This document shows positions 62,901-64,000 of a stretch of 64,000 bases of DNA, one piece after another. The notes under the pieces were generated by a model. That model was not told where the DNA came from. It was given only the letters and a program-made list of their open reading frames with translations, and searched no databases. The stretch comes from Flagellimonas sp947499585. GTDB taxonomy: Bacteria > Bacteroidota > Bacteroidia > Flavobacteriales > Flavobacteriaceae. The DNA lies in contig NZ_CP138995.1 in NCBI RefSeq assembly GCF_044596045.1, positions 2,418,001 to 2,482,000 of the forward strand, read 5' to 3'. Within the stretch, counting starts at the first letter, position 1. The number at the start of each line of letters is the position of its first letter. The position numbers and the translations under genes are program-made.

Positions 62901-64000
62901 TTGAATACTTTTTTGGATGAATTGAATGATGCGCAGCGAGCCCCTGTACTGCACAAAGATGGCCCCCTTATGGTTATTGCTGGCGCAGGTTCCGGAAAGA
63001 CCCGTGTTTTGACCTACCGGATTGCACATTTGATGGATCAAGGCGTGGATTCCTTTAATATTCTTGCATTAACCTTTACCAACAAGGCTGCTCGTGAAAT
63101 GAAAAAGAGAATTGCCACGATCGTTGGTAGTTCTGAAGCAAAGAATTTGTGGATGGGAACGTTTCACTCGGTTTTTGCAAAATTGCTGCGTTTTGATGGA
63201 GATAAACTTGGCTACCCGAGCAATTTTACAATTTATGATACCCAAGATTCTCAACGATTGATTGCTTCTATCATAAAAGAGATGGGACTTGACAAGGATA
63301 TTTACAAATACAAACAAATACAAAATAGGATATCTTCTTATAAGAACAGTTTGGTTACTGTAAAGGCTTATTTCCAAAACCCGGAATTAGTGGAGGCTGA
63401 TGCCATGGCCAAGCGACCCAGACTTGGAGAAATCTACCAAAATTATGTGGACCGTTGTTTTAAGGCAGGCGCAATGGATTTTGATGACCTTTTATTACGG
63501 ACCAATGAGTTGTTGACGCGTTTTCCAGAGGTTTTGATGAAATACCAGGACAGGTTTAGGTATATACTGGTAGATGAGTATCAGGATACCAATCATTCCC
63601 AATACCTCATAGTAAAGGCATTGTCCGATCGCTACCAGAACATTTGTGTAGTTGGGGACGATGCCCAGAGCATCTATTCGTTTAGGGGTGCTAATATCAG
63701 TAATATCTTGAATTTTCAACGAGATTATGATGATGTGGGAATGTATCGTTTGGAGCAAAATTATCGATCTACAAAGAATATTGTAAATGCTGCCAATTCT
63801 ATTATTGCCAAGAATAAAAATCAACTGGAAAAAATAGTTTGGACTTCCAATGATGAAGGGAGTAAAATAAAAATACACAGAAGTATTACTGATGCAGAAG
63901 AGGGTAGGTATGTAGCTAGCTCAATTTTTGAGAATAAAATGCAGCAACAAATGCAAAATGGAGAGTTTGCCGTTTTGTACCGAACCAACTCTCAATCAAG
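62901..64000 (+). CDS. UvrD/PcrA-type superfamily 1 DNA helicase, N-terminal part (partial)
   Basis: The gene starts at TTG 62901, two codons after an in-frame TAG, and runs off the right edge (366 codons seen). The start LNTFLDELNDAQRAPV agrees with the family N-terminus. Walker A is AGAGSGKT (27-34), motif Ia ALTFTNKAAREM, the DExx box VDEYQD (about 224-229), and GDDAQSIYSFRGA and LEQNYRST follow. It unwinds DNA 3-prime to 5-prime in repair and replication restart. No complete domain 2 is visible in the window. Confidence 0.95.
   Translation, partial: MNTFLDELNDAQRAPVLHKDGPLMVIAGAGSGKTRVLTYRIAHLMDQGVDSFNILALTFTNKAAREMKKRIATIVGSSEAKNLWMGTFHSVFAKLLRFDGDKLGYPSNFTIYDTQDSQRLIASIIKEMGLDKDIYKYKQIQNRISSYKNSLVTVKAYFQNPELVEADAMAKRPRLGEIYQNYVDRCFKAGAMDFDDLLLRTNELLTRFPEVLMKYQDRFRYILVDEYQDTNHSQYLIVKALSDRYQNICVVGDDAQSIYSFRGANISNILNFQRDYDDVGMYRLEQNYRSTKNIVNAANSIIAKNKNQLEKIVWTSNDEGSKIKIHRSITDAEEGRYVASSIFENKMQQQMQNGEFAVLYRTNSQS

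Noticed and set aside
1..64000. CRISPR arrays, tRNA/rRNA genes, transposases, prophage or toxin-antitoxin genes
   Set aside because: No regular spacer-repeat pattern, tRNA cloverleaf, transposase motif or phage gene was recognised on either strand by eye; small structured RNAs could still be missed.

Overview
The window is chromosomal DNA of a member of the Bacteroidota, most likely a Flavobacteriaceae species. The evidence is low GC by eye, no Shine-Dalgarno pattern before most genes, promoter-like TAnnTTTG elements, and families typical of the group (SusC-like TonB receptors with STN domain, DUF4249 lipoproteins, DUF2911, flavobacterial lipoproteins). The genus cannot be fixed from the sequence. 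Gene density is high. I saw no tRNA, rRNA, CRISPR array, insertion sequence or phage gene.

Layout. 1-8145: tail of dihydrolipoamide dehydrogenase, a DUF3179 protein and a membrane acyltransferase (minus), then FMN reductase, pabB, tilS and dsbD (plus). 8228-10621: penicillin-acylase-type Ntn hydrolase. 10817-25734: one tightly packed 11-gene unit, made of a secreted protein, a TonB-dependent receptor, EIGHT consecutive DUF4249 lipoprotein paralogues and an MG2/plug-like protein. 25786-29700: YifB ATPase, a Tat-like PLP aminotransferase, a cupin-like protein and a small possible nuclease-fold protein. 29882-33384: an Nramp-fold transporter joined to pxpABC (5-oxoprolinase). 33388-34116: nitroreductase. 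34173-41856: ilv operon (ilvD, ilvB, a methyltransferase, ilvN, ilvC, ilvA), preceded by a leader peptide and a terminator/antiterminator. 42019-43608: GapN-type dehydrogenase. 43627-46315: three minus-strand genes for exported or lipid-anchored proteins, one a zinc metalloprotease. 46539-51193: leuC-leuD-leuA-leuB on the minus strand. 51612-57922: DUF2911 protein, recG, M1 aminopeptidase and patatin. 57926-62767: two cell-envelope proteins and an operon of DsrE, M20 amidohydrolase and GltB-like protein. 62901-64000: start of a UvrD/PcrA-type helicase.

How the genes work together. The ilv and leu blocks, some 5 kb apart and on opposite strands, supply most steps of isoleucine, valine and leucine synthesis; ilvE is not in the window. 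The leader before ilvD encodes a short peptide rich in Ile, Val and Leu codons. Just after it lie mutually exclusive hairpins, the arrangement expected for ribosome-mediated attenuation. The Nramp-like protein has lost the metal-binding signature and travels with the three 5-oxoprolinase subunits, so it may import 5-oxoproline or a related compound rather than a metal.

The most unusual system is the DUF4249 array. A single outer-membrane receptor is followed by eight related lipoproteins whose frames are constant but whose two internal loops vary. A pair of cysteines, one in each variable loop, is present in six copies and absent together in two, suggesting a disulfide that joins the loops. 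One copy looks like a mosaic of its neighbours, and two copies are nearly identical at DNA level over a stretch, which points to ongoing duplication and recombination. The function is unknown; a surface lipoprotein set with exchangeable ligand-binding loops serving one receptor is the working inference.
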